Of a DNA stretch of 64,000 bases, positions 1 to 8,545 are shown in pieces. The notes beneath the pieces were generated by a model, which worked only from the letters and a program-made list of their open reading frames with translations, did no database searches and had not been told where the DNA came from. The position numbers and the translations under genes are program-made. Position 1 is the first letter of the stretch; the number at the start of each line of letters is the position of its first letter. The stretch comes from Firmicutes bacterium OM04-13BH (GTDB taxonomy: Bacteria; Bacillota; Clostridia; Lachnospirales; Lachnospiraceae), in NCBI GenBank assembly GCA_003481745.1, contig QULP01000002.1, positions 310,001 through 374,000 on the forward strand. Direction: 5' to 3'.

Positions 1-279
1 TTTTAACATCGACACCGCTTCTTCTTCATCTGCCGGTTTTCCAAGAATGTTTCCATTCACAGCAACTACAGTGTCCGCTCCAATAACGCAGACATCTCCT
101 GTTGTTTTTGAAAATACGTCCTCTCCTTTTTGGCTCGAAAGCTCCATCACGACTTCTTCTGGATTCGTGCTTGTAATGACCTCTTCTGCTTCACTTTTAC
201 AGACTTCAAATACACATCCCATCTGAGTAAGCAGTTCTTTTCGTCTCGGTGAGCCACTGGCTAATAAGATTCTTTTCAT
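1..279 (-). CDS. maf: Maf family nucleoside triphosphate pyrophosphatase, partial
   Basis: The frame reads from ATG at 279 off the left edge, so only the first 93 residues are present. They start MKRILLASGSPRRKELL, the Maf/YhdE signature (SGSPRRxELL), followed by a VIGADTVVAVNG segment that carries the conserved Asp and the glycine turn of the family. Maf proteins hydrolyse non-canonical or modified nucleoside triphosphates in the cytoplasm and affect septum formation when overproduced. A GGAGAAC ribosome site precedes the ATG by a short spacer. The missing part is the C-terminal half, so the catalytic set cannot be fully checked. The family call is secure and the exact substrate is unknown. 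Confidence 0.9.
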   Translation of the reverse strand, partial: MKRILLASGSPRRKELLTQMGCVFEVCKSEAEEVITSTNPEEVVMELSSQKGEDVFSKTTGDVCVIGADTVVAVNGNILGKPADEEEAVSMLK

Positions 280-400
280 ATCTTAAGTTCTCCGTTGTTA
301 TTCTTTTGAATGTAAATCATTGCTTCTACATTCTTAACTCTTTTTTAGTATAATATTTCTTCGTCCTACATGCAATATCTTTTATTTGTAAAAAATTCAT

Positions 401-429
401 TTCACATTCTTGTTAAAATGTATTATAAT
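401..429 (+). promoter_or_regulatory. Sigma-A-type promoter for the small acidic protein
   Basis: TTCACA at 401-406 and TATAAT at 424-429 with a 17-bp spacer. The predicted start of transcription lies about 30 nt before the coding start at 470. Confidence 0.6.
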
Positions 430-469
430 GGTAATAATAAAAACAGACAGTTAGAAAGGACGTATGTAT

Positions 470-982
470 ATGGGTAGTTTTTATAAGAAAGCTTTAGGAT
501 TTGGAGCACTTGGAGCTGCAGCTGGAGCCGTTGCATATTATCTCAAAAAACAAAAAGAAAAAGACCCTCAGCTTGAAGAGGATTTTGCAGATTTTCATGA
601 TAATATCAAAGAAACCGCTTCCTCTGCCGCAAACGTTGCTTCCCGCTTAAAAGAAAAAGTGGAACAAACCGTAGAAGAAACCGTTCAGAAAGTAAGAGAA
701 CATACGGATGATATCCTCGATGATTTAGATAAACTCGATGATGAAACTATCTTTGAGGATGACGAATTTTTTGATTCTCCGTCTGACACCTCAGAAGAGT
801 TTGAATCTTCCAAAGAAGAAGAGGACTTCAAACCAGTCGAAGAAAGCAAAGAAGAACCAAAAGAAACAGAAACAGATAACGAAGCAGATAAAGAAAACGA
901 AATCGAAAAAGAAGAAAGCAGTGAAGCCGCAGCGGATGAAAAAGATTCTGATACCGATGTTTCCAAAGAAATCGAACTTTAA
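470..982 (+). CDS. Small acidic YtxH-like membrane-anchored protein
   Basis: About 170 residues. A glycine/alanine-rich hydrophobic stretch near residues 8-24 (GFGALGAAAGAVAYYL) looks like a single membrane anchor. An amphipathic helical part with KEKVEQTVEETVQKV follows, then a long Asp/Glu/Ser/Lys-rich tail to the end. This layout resembles YtxH-type small proteins, but the similarity is compositional only. Two ATGs are possible. The AAAGGA ribosome site at 455-460 is only 3 nt from the ATG at 464 but 9 nt from the ATG at 470, so 470 is preferred. It is a single-gene unit with its own promoter and a strong terminator. No function can be assigned. Confidence 0.75.
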   Translation: MGSFYKKALGFGALGAAAGAVAYYLKKQKEKDPQLEEDFADFHDNIKETASSAANVASRLKEKVEQTVEETVQKVREHTDDILDDLDKLDDETIFEDDEFFDSPSDTSEEFESSKEEEDFKPVEESKEEPKETETDNEADKENEIEKEESSEAAADEKDSDTDVSKEIEL

Positions 983-995
983 TATGAATTCACTC

Positions 996-1034
996 AAAGA
1001 AGAGTATTGTCTCAAATTCAATACTCTTCTTTTT
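996..1034 (+). terminator. Intrinsic terminator after the acidic protein gene
   Basis: A perfect 14-bp stem (AAAGAAGAGTATTG pairing with its complement) with a 9-nt loop runs directly into a T-rich run ending near 1035. Confidence 0.9.
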
Positions 1035-1067
1035 TGTCCAAAAATCGTCAAATTTCGTTGATTTATT

Positions 1068-1096
1068 TTGCTAATCCGATAAAACTATGCTATGAT
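1068..1096 (+). promoter_or_regulatory. Promoter for the rmlD-like/symporter operon
   Basis: TTGCTA at 1068-1073, 17-bp spacer, TATGAT at 1091-1096. Transcription would start near 1103, giving a leader of about 230 nt. The leader can form a nested hairpin (AGGACTA paired with TAGTCCT, and CAAAAACG with CGTTTTTG) before it enters the inverted-repeat element at 1155-1298. Confidence 0.65.
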
Positions 1097-1154
1097 AGGA
1101 CTATTGGCAAAAACGTCCGATTTTCCCGTTTTTGTTCATCAGACAGCCTAGTCC

Positions 1155-1298
1155 TGTATCAATGATATTTCATTAAATAACTTGTGTAAATTTCCATCTG
1201 CTACGTTGTCGTCAATCGCCGTAGCCACTACGGCTCATTCCTCTGTCTTGCAGATTGAAAATTTATCCTGCGTTATTTGTTTAAAAGTCAATGATACA
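1155..1298 (+). repeat. 144-bp imperfect inverted-repeat element (MITE-like)
   Basis: The left end begins TGTATCA and the right end finishes with its complement. About 50 bp at each end align as imperfect inverted repeats, sharing blocks TGTATCA, AAATAAC, AAATTT and ATCTGC in the same order. The middle holds a short perfect stem (CCGTAG with CTACGG). No reading frame is present. The element sits in the leader of the downstream operon and stops 19 nt before its ribosome site. It resembles the palindromic miniature elements scattered in Lachnospiraceae genomes; mobility is inferred, not shown. Confidence 0.6.
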
Positions 1299-1332
1299 GT
1301 ACACTAAATTTTACTCAAAGGAGGATTTTTTC

Positions 1333-2178
1333 ATGGAAAAAATATGGATTGCCGGTGCAAAAGGACACGTTGGCTCTGCCTTGTGCGATTTACTTGACTG
1401 CAGACATTATGAAATTCTGCCAACGGATTTAGAGGAAGTTGATATCACGGACCGTGAATCAGTCAGCAATTATGTTCGTGTCAGCCGTCCCGATGTTTTG
1501 ATTAACTGTGTTGGTTTTGGTGATATTACTTCTTGTGAAGCCCAGCCGGATAAGGCATATCAGGTTAATACCGTGGGTGCACGAAATCTTGCCGTACAGG
1601 CGCAGGCTATCGGTGCAAAGCTGATTCATCTGTCTACCGATGACGTTTTCTCTCATCATGCCAGACAGCCTTATAATGAATTTGAAATTCCAACCCCTTC
1701 CACCATTTATGGAAAAAGTAAACTTGCAGGAGAGCGTTTTGTACAAAATCTCTGTACCCGCCATGTTATCGTAAGAAGCAGCTGGGTCTACGGTATTGGA
1801 AAAGATTTTGTAAATACGATTCTAGAAGCCGCAAATAATCCTTCTGTCACTTCTATGGAAGTTGCAGAAAACGAATTTGCAAGCCCTACAAGTGCAACCG
1901 AACTTGCAAAAGTGATTGAACAACTGATTGATAATGACTGTCTTGGTATTTATCATGCAGTCTGCGGCGGATTTTGCAGCCGATTTGAATTTGCACAGGC
2001 GATTTTAAAGGCTATTCACGCAAAGGATAAGCTGACTTTAAAACCGATTTCTGATTCAGAAACTATCAATTATTCTGTTCTTGATAATATGATGCTTCGG
2101 CTTGAAAATTTTACTCAGCCGATATCCTGGCAGCAGGCATTAAAAGACTACATAAGAACTACAGGAGGAAATAACTAA
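1333..2178 (+). CDS. NAD(P)-dependent reductase of the RmlD/dTDP-4-dehydrorhamnose reductase family
   Basis: About 281 residues of the extended short-chain dehydrogenase fold. The N-terminal Rossmann motif is GAKGHVGSA. STDDVF lies in the middle, and the catalytic Tyr-x3-Lys is YGKSKLAGE. These and the family's usual length near 280-300 match RmlD, which reduces dTDP-4-keto-rhamnose. The start at 1333 is chosen because AAAGGAGG lies 7-8 nt upstream; an earlier in-frame ATG at 1291 falls inside the repeat element and has no ribosome site. No other rhamnose genes are near, and the gene is coupled (TAATG) to a symporter, so the real substrate may not be a nucleotide sugar. Confidence 0.8.
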   Translation: MEKIWIAGAKGHVGSALCDLLDCRHYEILPTDLEEVDITDRESVSNYVRVSRPDVLINCVGFGDITSCEAQPDKAYQVNTVGARNLAVQAQAIGAKLIHLSTDDVFSHHARQPYNEFEIPTPSTIYGKSKLAGERFVQNLCTRHVIVRSSWVYGIGKDFVNTILEAANNPSVTSMEVAENEFASPTSATELAKVIEQLIDNDCLGIYHAVCGGFCSRFEFAQAILKAIHAKDKLTLKPISDSETINYSVLDNMMLRLENFTQPISWQQALKDYIRTTGGNN

Positions 2179-3452
2179 TGCCAAAAACCAAAAACACCAA
2201 AAAGAAACTCAGCCTGTCCACTCTGATTTTTACAGCTCTGCTTTTGGGTGCTCTTTTCGGAGTCGGACTTCATTATCTCATTCCTGCCGGACATATCCGT
2301 GATGATATCATAATCGAAGGCATGCTTTATGTTGTCGGTCAGGGATTTATCCGTCTGATGCAGATGCTCGTTGTTCCACTTGTTTTTTGTTCTCTAGTAT
2401 GTGGAAGTATGGCGATTGGAGATACAAAAACACTTGGAAAAGTGGGGATCAAAACCGTACTGTTTTACTTATTTACCACCGCAATGGCCGTTACCGTTGC
2501 ACTGAGTGTTGCTTCTCTCATTAATCCGGGACTTGGCGTCAAAGTAGACAACATCTCTACTTCTGAAGTTTCCCTTTCCGAAAGTAAACCACTGACAGAG
2601 ATTCTTTTAAATATTATTCCAAAAAATCCAATTGAATCCTTAGCAACTGCCGATATGCTTCCAATTATCGTCTTTGCTTTATTTGTCGGTATCATGTTAG
2701 CAAAACTTGGTTCTAAAACATCTACCGTAGCCAATTTTTTCAGCCAGTTCAATGACATTATGATGGAAATGACTATGGTTGTTATGAGTGTTGCTCCTAT
2801 CGGTGTTTTCTGCCTGATTGCACGTACGTTTGCAAATATCGGATTCAGTGCCTTTGTTCCAATGTTAAAATACATGGGCGCTGTTATTCTTGCACTTGCT
2901 ATTCAGTGTTTTGGTGTTTATCAGATTTTATTGTTCTTATTTACACGACTTAATCCGATGCGCTTTATTAAAAAGTTTTTCCCTGTTATGAGCTTTGCAT
3001 TTACCACTGCTACTTCAAATGCAACGATTCCTCTTTCCATTGACACTCTGCACAAGAAAATCGGTGTCAGCAAGAAAATCTCTTCTTTCACGATTCCACT
3101 GGGTGCTACCGTAAACATGGATGGAACTTCTATCATGCAAGGAGTTGCTGTTATTTTTATTGCACAGGTGTATGGAATTTCTTTAACTCCTTCTGATTTA
3201 CTGACCGTTGTTGCAACAGCTACACTTGCTTCAATTGGAACTGCAGGTGTTCCGTCTGTCGGACTTGTCACTCTGGCTATGGTCTTACAAAGCGTTGGAC
3301 TTCCAACCGAGGGAATTGCCTTGATTATGGGTATCGACCGTATTCTTGATATGCTCCGTACTGCTGTTAATATTACAGGTGATGCGGTCTGCACTACAAT
3401 TGTTGCACATCAGGAAAAAGCTCTTGACCGTACTGTCTTTAACGAAAATTAA
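2178..3452 (+). CDS. Dicarboxylate/amino acid:cation symporter (DAACS family)
   Basis: About 424 residues, almost all hydrophobic, with the usual eight-helix GltP/DctA plan. Family landmarks are the serine-rich hairpin (FTTATSNATIPLSI), the GATVNMDGTSI motif of helix 7 that lines the cation and substrate site, and the C-terminal GIDRILDMLRTAVNITGD segment, in which the Asp and Arg hold the substrate. It imports glutamate, aspartate or C4-dicarboxylates with Na+ or H+. Its ATG overlaps the stop of the reductase by one base, with AGGAGG upstream, so the two are translationally coupled. A glutamate importer would suit the glutamate-fermentation genes further on, but that link is inference. Confidence 0.93.
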   Translation: MPKTKNTKKKLSLSTLIFTALLLGALFGVGLHYLIPAGHIRDDIIIEGMLYVVGQGFIRLMQMLVVPLVFCSLVCGSMAIGDTKTLGKVGIKTVLFYLFTTAMAVTVALSVASLINPGLGVKVDNISTSEVSLSESKPLTEILLNIIPKNPIESLATADMLPIIVFALFVGIMLAKLGSKTSTVANFFSQFNDIMMEMTMVVMSVAPIGVFCLIARTFANIGFSAFVPMLKYMGAVILALAIQCFGVYQILLFLFTRLNPMRFIKKFFPVMSFAFTTATSNATIPLSIDTLHKKIGVSKKISSFTIPLGATVNMDGTSIMQGVAVIFIAQVYGISLTPSDLLTVVATATLASIGTAGVPSVGLVTLAMVLQSVGLPTEGIALIMGIDRILDMLRTAVNITGDAVCTTIVAHQEKALDRTVFNEN

Positions 3453-3468
3453 ATATTCCAGCTCAAAC

Positions 3469-3508
3469 AAAAATACAGGCTCCGCATCAGCGGTCAGCCT
3501 GTATTTTT
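3469..3508. terminator. Bidirectional terminator after the symporter
   Basis: A 13-bp stem (AAAAATACAGGCT with its complement) and 14-nt loop, with A and T runs on the two sides. It can end plus-strand transcription from the symporter and minus-strand transcription coming from the riboswitch side. Confidence 0.85.
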
Positions 3509-3585
3509 CTAATATCTGAAAATCCTGTATTTTGCTGAACGATTTCCACATCAAGACCTTCATCTGCAAAATAGCCTTTTTCCTG
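3487..3585 (-). pseudogene. Remnant of a thiamine-precursor (NMT1/ThiY-like) substrate-binding protein
   Basis: On the minus strand a 32-codon open stretch reads QEKGYFADEGLDVEIVQQNT and continues to a TGA at 3489-3487. The (Q/E)KGYFxxEGLDVE block is the hallmark of NMT1/THI5-like binding proteins for thiamine precursors, normally found near residues 60-80. There is no start codon; a TAA lies directly before it. Signal peptide, front part and everything after the block are missing. It lies just downstream of the TPP riboswitch on the same strand, which is where thiY-type genes are expected. Interpreted as a deletion scar of a thiamine transporter operon. Confidence 0.65.
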
Positions 3586-3607
3586 TTAATCGACGCCTGA
3601 ATCTTTA

Positions 3608-3702
3608 TGCTCCCTCCGCCGGTGTTATCCGGTTCAGGTCTAAGGGTCTAAAATGACTTCCCTGTTCTATTCTCAACCGGATTCCACCAATTCCCCTGTT
3701 AT
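3608..3702 (-). promoter_or_regulatory. TPP (thi-box) riboswitch, apparently orphaned
   Basis: On the minus strand the conserved thi-box parts appear in order: an AACAGGGG start, a P3 stem (AATTGG with CCGGTT) leading to TTGAGA, then GACCCTTAGACCTGA, CCGGATAACACCGG and GCGGAGGGAG. These match the TPP aptamer core. The closing P1 helix is weak, as only a few pairs around 3605 and 3704 can be drawn. Downstream there is only the short binding-protein remnant and a terminator, then a convergent gene. It therefore has no intact target in this window. Confidence 0.85.
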
Positions 3703-3736
3703 TCCTTTTCAAGCCTAATCTACTCTATACCTACAG

Positions 3737-5158
3737 TCAATACTCTTTTTTCCATATCCTGCTAAGAATCTGCAAAGCTTCTTTGATTTCTTCTTCTGTA
3801 AGCGTTGCATATCCAATTAACACAACTGCTTCTGTTTCTTTTTTTTCCTGTACAAAAAATTCAGATAAACCATAGACACGAATGCCTGCTGATTTTGCGC
3901 GCTCCACTGCCTCATCTTCCGAAATCCCATTATGAAAGCGCAGCAACAGATGTATTCCTGCATGTTCTCCAAAACAACTGCAGATTTCGCTCATCTCTTC
4001 TTTCACCCAGCGAAGAATCCAGTCATGTTTACTTTTATAAAGACGTCTCATCCGATTTAAATGCCGTTCGTAATGTCCGTTTCTTAAAAACAGCTCTACT
4101 ATTTTCTGATCTACTTTTGAAATGGTTACTGCAAACGGATATCTGCTCTGATAGTATCGCATCAATTTTTTTGGAAGTGCCATATAACTGATTCGTATCG
4201 ATGGTGCAATGGATTTTGAAAATGTTCCAATATAAATGACTCTTTCGTTTTTATCAAATCCCTGCAATGCCGGTATTGGTTTGCCTTTATATCGAAATTC
4301 ACTGTCATAATCATCTTCGATAATATAAGTCTGATTCTCATCTGCCCAGCGAAGCAGTTCCATCCGACGTTTCAGGGGCATTACTGTCCCCATTGGGAAT
4401 TGATGTGAAGGCATCACATAAACCACGTCAGCACCTGTCTTTTCAAGTTCTTCGATACAGATTCCCATCTCATCGCTCTTTACTGTACACACTGAACAGC
4501 CTGTATGTTTCAAATCATACCAGGCACTTAAATACGTTGGATTTTCCATTGCTACTTTTTTATTACATTCAAAAAGGGTAGCCAAAACCATAAGCAGATA
4601 ATCATTTCCTGCTCCAACTAAAATCTGACTCTTTTCACACTTTACTCCTCTGGCATGATACAGGTACTCTGCAATAGCTTCTCTGAAAGAATCTTCTCCA
4701 TAGGGATTTCCCTGTGCAAAAATTTCTTCTGTAGAATCACTTAACACCTGTTTTGCCAGCTGTTTCCAGGTATGAGTCGGAAAACTTTCCGGTGCAATTC
4801 CATTTAGTGCAAAATCGTAACGATATTTCTGTAATTTTCTTCTCTGTTTTATCTCTGTCTTTTCTGGATTGTTTTGTTTCGTATACTCTGCTTTTTGAAA
4901 ATAAATCCCTTCTATTTCGCAAACATAATATCCCTTATAAGCAACCGGTTCAATATAACCTTCCGCAACTAACTGATCATAAGCAGTTTCAATGGTACTT
5001 CGGCTGACTAGAAGATTTGCTGAAAGCGCACGGGAGGACGGCAACCGCATCCCTGCGACAAGCCGTCCTTCCTGAATTTCCTGTTTCAAATATTCTTCGA
5101 TTTGCTGATACAAAGGAGTGAGGCTTTTTGTATCAAGCGGAATCATTAATTCATTCAT
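3737..5158 (-). CDS. MocR-type regulator (GntR helix-turn-helix fused to class I aminotransferase fold)
   Basis: About 473 residues. Residues 1-75 form a GntR winged helix (LYQQIEEYLKQEI, LPSSRALSANLLVSRST). Residues from about 115 form a PLP aminotransferase fold with DDYDSEF and the Schiff-base Lys in GTFSKSIAPSIR. MocR proteins use PLP as a ligand-sensing group and control vitamin B6, GABA, taurine or other amine genes. None of the usual targets (pdxST, gabTD) is adjacent. The gene starts 11 nt after glnS and is probably cotranscribed with it. The TPP riboswitch lies only 35 nt beyond its stop, so read-through from this gene would enter the riboswitch. Confidence 0.9.
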   Translation of the reverse strand: MNELMIPLDTKSLTPLYQQIEEYLKQEIQEGRLVAGMRLPSSRALSANLLVSRSTIETAYDQLVAEGYIEPVAYKGYYVCEIEGIYFQKAEYTKQNNPEKTEIKQRRKLQKYRYDFALNGIAPESFPTHTWKQLAKQVLSDSTEEIFAQGNPYGEDSFREAIAEYLYHARGVKCEKSQILVGAGNDYLLMVLATLFECNKKVAMENPTYLSAWYDLKHTGCSVCTVKSDEMGICIEELEKTGADVVYVMPSHQFPMGTVMPLKRRMELLRWADENQTYIIEDDYDSEFRYKGKPIPALQGFDKNERVIYIGTFSKSIAPSIRISYMALPKKLMRYYQSRYPFAVTISKVDQKIVELFLRNGHYERHLNRMRRLYKSKHDWILRWVKEEMSEICSCFGEHAGIHLLLRFHNGISEDEAVERAKSAGIRVYGLSEFFVQEKKETEAVVLIGYATLTEEEIKEALQILSRIWKKEY

Positions 5159-5169
5159 AGCAGTTTTTC

Positions 5170-6867
5170 TTATTTCTTTTCTAATTTGAAAGAACTCTTA
5201 AGTGAAACAATACGGTTAAATACTAACGCATCCGGTCTGCTGTCATGGCAGTCTGTACAGAAGAAACCATTTCTTACAAACTGATAGCTGTCAAATGCCT
5301 GAGACTTTTTAAGTTCCGGCTCTACATAAGCCTTTACAACGGTCAGGGAATTTGGATTTACATTCAAACTTCCGTCTTCTTTATTATAAACGCCTTTTTC
5401 TTCGTCTACAATATTTTCATACAGACGACATTCTGTTTCCACTGCGGTCTTTGCCGCAACCCAGTGAATGGTTCCTTTTACTTTTCTTCCGTCCGGAGAG
5501 TTTCCACCCTTAGAAGCAGGGTCATAAGTACAATGAACGACTGTCACATTCCCATTTTCATCTTTTTCAACATCTGTGCAGGTTACAAAATAAGCATTCA
5601 TCAGACGTACTTCATTTCCCGGATACAGACGTTTGTATTTTTTAACCGGTACTTCCATGAAATCTTCCTGCTCGATGTATAATTCTTTTCCAAATGGTAC
5701 GCTTCTGCTTCCAAGTTCTGGATTTTCCATGTTATTTGGAGCTTCTAAGTATTCAATCTGCTCTTCCGGGTAATTGTCAATTACAAGTTTTAATGGATTT
5801 AAAACAGCCATCACACGTGGACGTTTCATTTTCAAATCCTCACGGATACAGTATTCTAACATTGCATAATCTACAGAACTGTTTGCTTTTGAAACGCCAC
5901 AGAGTTCTACAAATTTTTTAATAGATTCCGGTGTAAATCCACGTCTTCTAAGTGCTGCAATAGAAACCAGACGCGGGTCATCCCATCCATCTACAATTCC
6001 ATCTTCTACTAATTTTTTAATGTAACGTTTTCCGGTTACAACATTTGTTAAATATAATTTTGCAAATTCAATCTGTTTTGGCGGATGTGGATATTCTAAT
6101 TCTGTAACTACCCAGTCATAAAGCGGTCTATGGTCTTCAAACTCCAGTGTACAGATAGAATGTGTCACCCCTTCAATGGCATCTTCAATCGGATGTGCAA
6201 AATCATACATTGGATAAATGCACCATTTATCTCCTGTTCTGTGATGATTCATGTGTGCAACACGATAGATAACCGGGTCTCTCATATTAATATTTGGAGA
6301 TGCCATATCAATTTTCGCACGCAGCACTTTAGAACCGTCTTCAAATTCTCCATTTTTCATGCGTTCAAATAAATCTAAGTTTTCTTCCACACTACGATTT
6401 CTGTATGGACTTTCTTTTCCCGGTTCTGTTAAGGTTCCTCTGTATTCACGGATTTCTTCAGCAGATAAATCACAGACAAAGGCCTTTCCTTTTTTAATTA
6501 ATTTAATTGCGGCTTCATACATCTGGTCAAAATAATCAGAAGCAAAGTATAAACGGTCTTCCCAGTCTGCTCCTAACCATTCAATATCTTTTTTAATAGA
6601 CTCAACAAATTCTACTTTTTCTTTTGTCGGATTGGTATCGTCAAAACGCATGTTAAATTTTCCATGGTATTTCTGAGCCAGTCCATAGTTTAGAAGAATT
6701 GACTTTGCATGTCCGATGTGAAGGTATCCGTTTGGTTCCGGTGGGAAACGGGTACAAATTTCATCGTATACACCTTCTGCTAAATCTTTTTCTATAATCT
6801 GTTCAATAAAGTTTTTTCCAACTGTTTCTTCTTTGTTTTCTTCTCTGCTTTCGATTTCTTTTTCCAC
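5170..6867 (-). CDS. glnS: Glutamine--tRNA ligase
   Basis: About 565 residues with a GTG start behind GGAGGAA. The class I HIGH motif is [15 protein letters not shown] near residue 45. The DDTNP and [16 protein letters not shown] segments and the [16 protein letters not shown] block are typical of GlnRS. The KMSKS loop is not canonical: the matching position reads [10 protein letters not shown], a variant I associate with clostridial GlnRS. A C-terminal anticodon-binding double beta-barrel follows. It charges tRNA-Gln directly. Many Firmicutes lack GlnRS and use the GatCAB amidation route instead, so a direct enzyme here is of some note. Cotranscribed with the MocR gene downstream. Confidence 0.96.
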   Translation of the reverse strand: MEKEIESREENKEETVGKNFIEQIIEKDLAEGVYDEICTRFPPEPNGYLHIGHAKSILLNYGLAQKYHGKFNMRFDDTNPTKEKVEFVESIKKDIEWLGADWEDRLYFASDYFDQMYEAAIKLIKKGKAFVCDLSAEEIREYRGTLTEPGKESPYRNRSVEENLDLFERMKNGEFEDGSKVLRAKIDMASPNINMRDPVIYRVAHMNHHRTGDKWCIYPMYDFAHPIEDAIEGVTHSICTLEFEDHRPLYDWVVTELEYPHPPKQIEFAKLYLTNVVTGKRYIKKLVEDGIVDGWDDPRLVSIAALRRRGFTPESIKKFVELCGVSKANSSVDYAMLEYCIREDLKMKRPRVMAVLNPLKLVIDNYPEEQIEYLEAPNNMENPELGSRSVPFGKELYIEQEDFMEVPVKKYKRLYPGNEVRLMNAYFVTCTDVEKDENGNVTVVHCTYDPASKGGNSPDGRKVKGTIHWVAAKTAVETECRLYENIVDEEKGVYNKEDGSLNVNPNSLTVVKAYVEPELKKSQAFDSYQFVRNGFFCTDCHDSRPDALVFNRIVSLKSSFKLEKK

Positions 6868-6898
6868 TCTTTATTCCTCCAGTCTCTTTGGTCTATGA

Positions 6899-6929
6899 AT
6901 TATACTACCATAAAAACGGTATTTTTCAA
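6899..6929 (-). promoter_or_regulatory. Candidate promoter for glnS
   Basis: TTGAAA (6924-6929) and TATAAT (6899-6904) on the minus strand. The 19-bp spacer is longer than ideal, and a small inverted repeat (TACC with GGTA) lies inside it. Confidence 0.45.
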
Positions 6930-6947
6930 AGGTTTTCTGTATATTTT

Positions 6948-7406
6948 TTATTTTTCCGGTATCAGCATAAAGTTTACCATCGCAGTTGCCAAAAGCTTTC
7001 CGCTTTTTTCTGAATAACACTCTGTATGAATATTTGCCAGATGCTTTCCAACCCTGTCTGCTTTCGCCCTCACTAAAAGTGCATCTGCTTTTTCTCCTGG
7101 GCGCAGATAATTAATATTCATATTCGTAGTCGGCGTGATATGACATTTGCTTAAACTGCGTACCAATGCACCACTTGTCGTATCAATTGCTGCTGCAATC
7201 AAACCTCCATGCATCGTAAACATGTGGTTTAATTCCCAATCCTGTATCGGCCAGCGAAAAGTCAGTTCTTTTTTTTCAAAATCACACGAATAAAACTCCA
7301 GTGCCATTTTTCGGTACAAATGATCCGGATCACTTGGATACATTTTTTTGATGCTTTCTCTTACTTCCTCTTCCATTTCTATTTGTTCCTGCAAGGTATT
7401 TGACAT
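6948..7406 (-). CDS. PaaI-family acyl-CoA thioesterase (hotdog fold)
   Basis: About 152 residues. The core MHGGLIAAAIDTTSGALV is the hotdog motif HGGxxxxxxD of PaaI/YdiI thioesterases, with the catalytic Asp in AAIDT. TPTTNMNINYLRP and an FMLIP end follow. These enzymes hydrolyse acyl- or aryl-CoA esters in the cytoplasm. The start at 7406 is preferred because AGAGGA lies 6 nt upstream; an open stretch further upstream overlaps the end of truA and has no ribosome site. It follows truA by 40 nt and is probably read from the truA promoter. The substrate is unknown. Confidence 0.85.
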   Translation of the reverse strand: MSNTLQEQIEMEEEVRESIKKMYPSDPDHLYRKMALEFYSCDFEKKELTFRWPIQDWELNHMFTMHGGLIAAAIDTTSGALVRSLSKCHITPTTNMNINYLRPGEKADALLVRAKADRVGKHLANIHTECYSEKSGKLLATAMVNFMLIPEK

Positions 7407-7446
7407 TGTTTTCCTCTTTTCTGTTCTTTCTTTTTCCGATTTATTT

Positions 7447-8181
7447 TCAATAACGAACTTCTGATAAAGTAAGACCTCTTGCCGGTACGGTAAATCCTGC
7501 ACTACTGCGCTCCTTAGCTTCTAAAATCCCATCGATTGATTCTGCCATCTTCTCGCCCCTTCCAACTTCAATCAACGTACCGGTTAAAATTCTTACCATA
7601 TTATAAAGAAATCCATTTCCCCGATAAGTAATCCGGATTTCTCCATTTTCCTCTTCTAATTTAATTTCATAAATTGTACGGACAGTTGATTTTTTCATTT
7701 TTTTATTCGAACAAAAGCTCTTAAAATCATGCGTTCCGACAAGTTTTTCTGCTGCTTTTTTCATTGCTTTTATATCCAGCGTTTCCTGCAATGGATAGAC
7801 GTATTTCCGCTCAAATACATTTTTGTGCCCACCTGTTAAAATTCGGTACTGATAAATCTTTTCTTTTGCTAAAAGTCGGCTGTGAAACCGTGGTTCTGCC
7901 TCACTGACACACTGAACTGCAATATCTTCCGGCAAATAATGATTTAAGTACTCACAGATTTCCTCGCAGCTTTTTTCTGTTTCCAGATGGACATTTGCTA
8001 CCTGCCCCTTTGCATGAACTCCTGCGTCGGTACGACCAGCACCATCAATTTCGATTGGGGTTTCACACATTTTCGAGAGCACTTCTTCTATTTTCCCCTG
8101 TATGGTGTTAGTTGTCCGATTCTGCCTCTGCCAGCCCTCATAACGACTTCCGTCATATTCTATATCCAGCCTGTAATTCAT
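7447..8181 (-). CDS. truA: tRNA pseudouridine(38-40) synthase
   Basis: About 244 residues, the usual TruA length, beginning MNYRLDIEYDGSRYEGWQRQ. The catalytic Asp is in GAGRTDAGVHAKGQV, and HDFKSFCS and YRGNGFLYNMVRI are further TruA blocks. It makes pseudouridine at positions 38-40 of the tRNA anticodon arm. An ATG 36 nt earlier (8217) lies before the predicted transcription start at about 8214 and has no ribosome site, so the MNYR start at 8181 is chosen. Confidence 0.94.
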   Translation of the reverse strand: MNYRLDIEYDGSRYEGWQRQNRTTNTIQGKIEEVLSKMCETPIEIDGAGRTDAGVHAKGQVANVHLETEKSCEEICEYLNHYLPEDIAVQCVSEAEPRFHSRLLAKEKIYQYRILTGGHKNVFERKYVYPLQETLDIKAMKKAAEKLVGTHDFKSFCSNKKMKKSTVRTIYEIKLEEENGEIRITYRGNGFLYNMVRILTGTLIEVGRGEKMAESIDGILEAKERSSAGFTVPARGLTLSEVRY

Positions 8182-8220
8182 ACTTTTTGATTCTGCCCTT
8201 TCTCTGTTTTTCTTCATATC

Positions 8221-8249
8221 ATTATATCAAGTTCTGATATGCGGGTCAA
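8221..8249 (-). promoter_or_regulatory. Promoter of truA
   Basis: TTGACC (8244-8249), 17-bp spacer, TATAAT (8221-8226) on the minus strand. Transcription would begin near 8214, which rules out the upstream ATG at 8217 as the truA start. Confidence 0.75.
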
Positions 8250-8545
8250 ATCTGCAAATCAAGACTGGTTTTCTCATTCTTATTATGTTATTCTTCTTCC
8301 AAACGGATCTGTGCAATCTGCTATATTCACTTGCTTGATTCGGTAAATATGTACCCTTGAGTACACAACTATTTTTGGGAGAAGAGGCGCTGCTTCTATT
8401 GTATTCGCAATCATGGCGACGGTTGATGATGCCTATACCAGTATAGATCTGTTTCATATATTTTGGATAAAGATTTGCTTGTGATTTATTCTTCTGACAA
8501 ATACAAACCTGATTTTTCTTCTTAAACCCTGTCTGATTTCTTTTC
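8250..8545. other. Gene-free stretch between truA promoter and the alanine-type symporter
   Basis: No gene with a start, ribosome site and recognisable product was found. On the minus strand two overlapping frames stay open for 50-70 codons (one passing through 8270-8420 without start codon), which could be decayed coding sequence. Neither translation resembles a protein I recognise. No clear terminator for the symporter was seen. Confidence 0.4.

Noticed and set aside
685..1061. Serine- and lysine-rich frames opposite or beside the acidic protein gene
   Set aside because: They are shadows of the Glu/Asp-rich codons in other frames and run across the terminator.
1291..1332. Upstream ATG for the RmlD-like reductase
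   Set aside because: It lies in the right arm of the inverted-repeat element and lacks a ribosome site; the ATG at 1333 has AAAGGAGG.
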